Source: Gemmatimonadales bacterium
GTDB lineage: Bacteria; Gemmatimonadota; Gemmatimonadetes; Gemmatimonadales; GWC2-71-9
NCBI GenBank assembly: GCA_025929805.1
Contig: JAICPP010000029.1
Location: 1 to 21,496 of the forward strand
DNA: 21,496 bases
Direction: 5' to 3'
The translations under genes and the position numbers were made by a program. Below are positions 21,142 through 21,496 of the stretch, piece after piece. Within the stretch, counting starts at the first letter, position 1. Each line of letters starts with the position of its first letter. A model generated the notes under the pieces. The model had not been told where the DNA came from, made no database searches, and saw only the letters and a list, made by a program, of their open reading frames with translations.

Positions 21142-21496
21142 CAGTCCTCGAGATAGTACTCGATCCCCAGATGGGTGATCTGCTTCTCACCCATCAGGTA
21201 CCGGAGCGTGTTCTTGAGTTTGATCTGCTGAATGAAGAGGTCGTGCTCGGGATACAATCCGGGCGCGACCTGCGGGCTCTTGAAGTAGAATGAAAGCCAT
21301 TCCTGAATGCCGCTCAAACCGGCACGCTGGGAGAGATCGAAGAACAGGGCCAGGTCCAGCACCAGCGGAGCCGCAAGGATCGAGTCGCGGCACAGGAAAT
21401 CGACTTTGATCTGCATCGGGTAGCCCAGCCACCCGAAGATGTCGATGTTATCCCACCCTTCTTTGTTGTCTCCCCGCGGCGGATAGTAGTTGATCC
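21141..21496 (-). CDS. ino1: myo-Inositol-1-phosphate synthase, C-terminal part, cut by window edge
   Basis: The last 117 residues are present; the N-terminal NAD-binding part lies beyond the right edge. The visible segment has CRDSILAAPLVLDLALF (compare CEDSLLATPLIIDLL in yeast Ino1), the later SFYFKSP and YPEHDLFIQQ, and KNTLRYLMG (compare ENFLRLLIG), all in the order of the family C-terminal region. The enzyme converts glucose-6-phosphate to inositol-1-phosphate for phosphatidylinositol or inositol-based solutes. The gene runs into the small uncharacterised gene (TGATG overlap). Assignment is from the C-terminus only. Confidence 0.87.
   Translation of the reverse strand, partial: INYYPPRGDNKEGWDNIDIFGWLGYPMQIKVDFLCRDSILAAPLVLDLALFFDLSQRAGLSGIQEWLSFYFKSPQVAPGLYPEHDLFIQQIKLKNTLRYLMGEKQITHLGIEYYLED

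Overview
The window is GC-rich bacterial chromosome with densely packed genes, almost all on the minus strand. Many adjacent genes overlap at their stop and start codons (ATGA, GTGA, TGATG). Gene content and protein style suggest an aerobic soil or sediment bacterium, perhaps Gemmatimonadota. That placement is inferred from overall protein resemblance only; no rRNA or marker gene is present. No tRNA, CRISPR array, transposase, integrase or phage gene was seen, and no gap without a gene exceeds about 100 bases.

Layout, left to right. (1) 1-2470, minus: a CysO-type cysteine synthase (cysM) overlapping the start of an M67/JAMM metallopeptidase cut by the window edge, preceded by a hairpin terminator, an Rrf2-family regulator and a Pol-beta-type nucleotidyltransferase. 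This looks like the thiocarboxylate route to cysteine. (2) 2573-5197, mixed strands: a metallophosphoesterase (+), aspartate ammonia-lyase (-) and a small cupin (+). (3) 5199-7451, minus: a flippase-like membrane protein, a GT4 glycosyltransferase and a 38-residue zinc-ribbon protein. (4) 7528-9133, minus: an MBL-fold hydrolase overlapping thioredoxin reductase (trxB). (5) 9213-12703, minus: a tightly overlapping chain read PHP phosphoesterase -> peroxiredoxin -> SDR -> pteridine-reductase-like SDR -> uncharacterised Rossmann/cysteine protein. (6) 12724-16594, minus: a small unknown protein and the E2, E1-beta and E1-alpha subunits of a 2-oxoacid dehydrogenase complex of branched-chain type. 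(7) 16621-21496, minus: a Tat-exported amidase, a divergent membrane pyrophosphatase, a small unknown protein and the C-terminus of myo-inositol-1-phosphate synthase.

The main finding is at 11415-11855. The peroxiredoxin is interrupted in frame by TGA exactly where the peroxidatic cysteine belongs (TPG-TGA). Both flanks are intact, both ends overlap the neighbouring genes by ATGA, and a stem-loop follows the TGA at a distance fitting a bacterial SECIS element. It is best read as one 146-residue selenoprotein that a standard caller would split, shorten or label a pseudogene. It lies in a redox-flavoured run with thioredoxin reductase, two SDRs (one with His in place of the catalytic Tyr) and an uncharacterised dinucleotide-binding protein.
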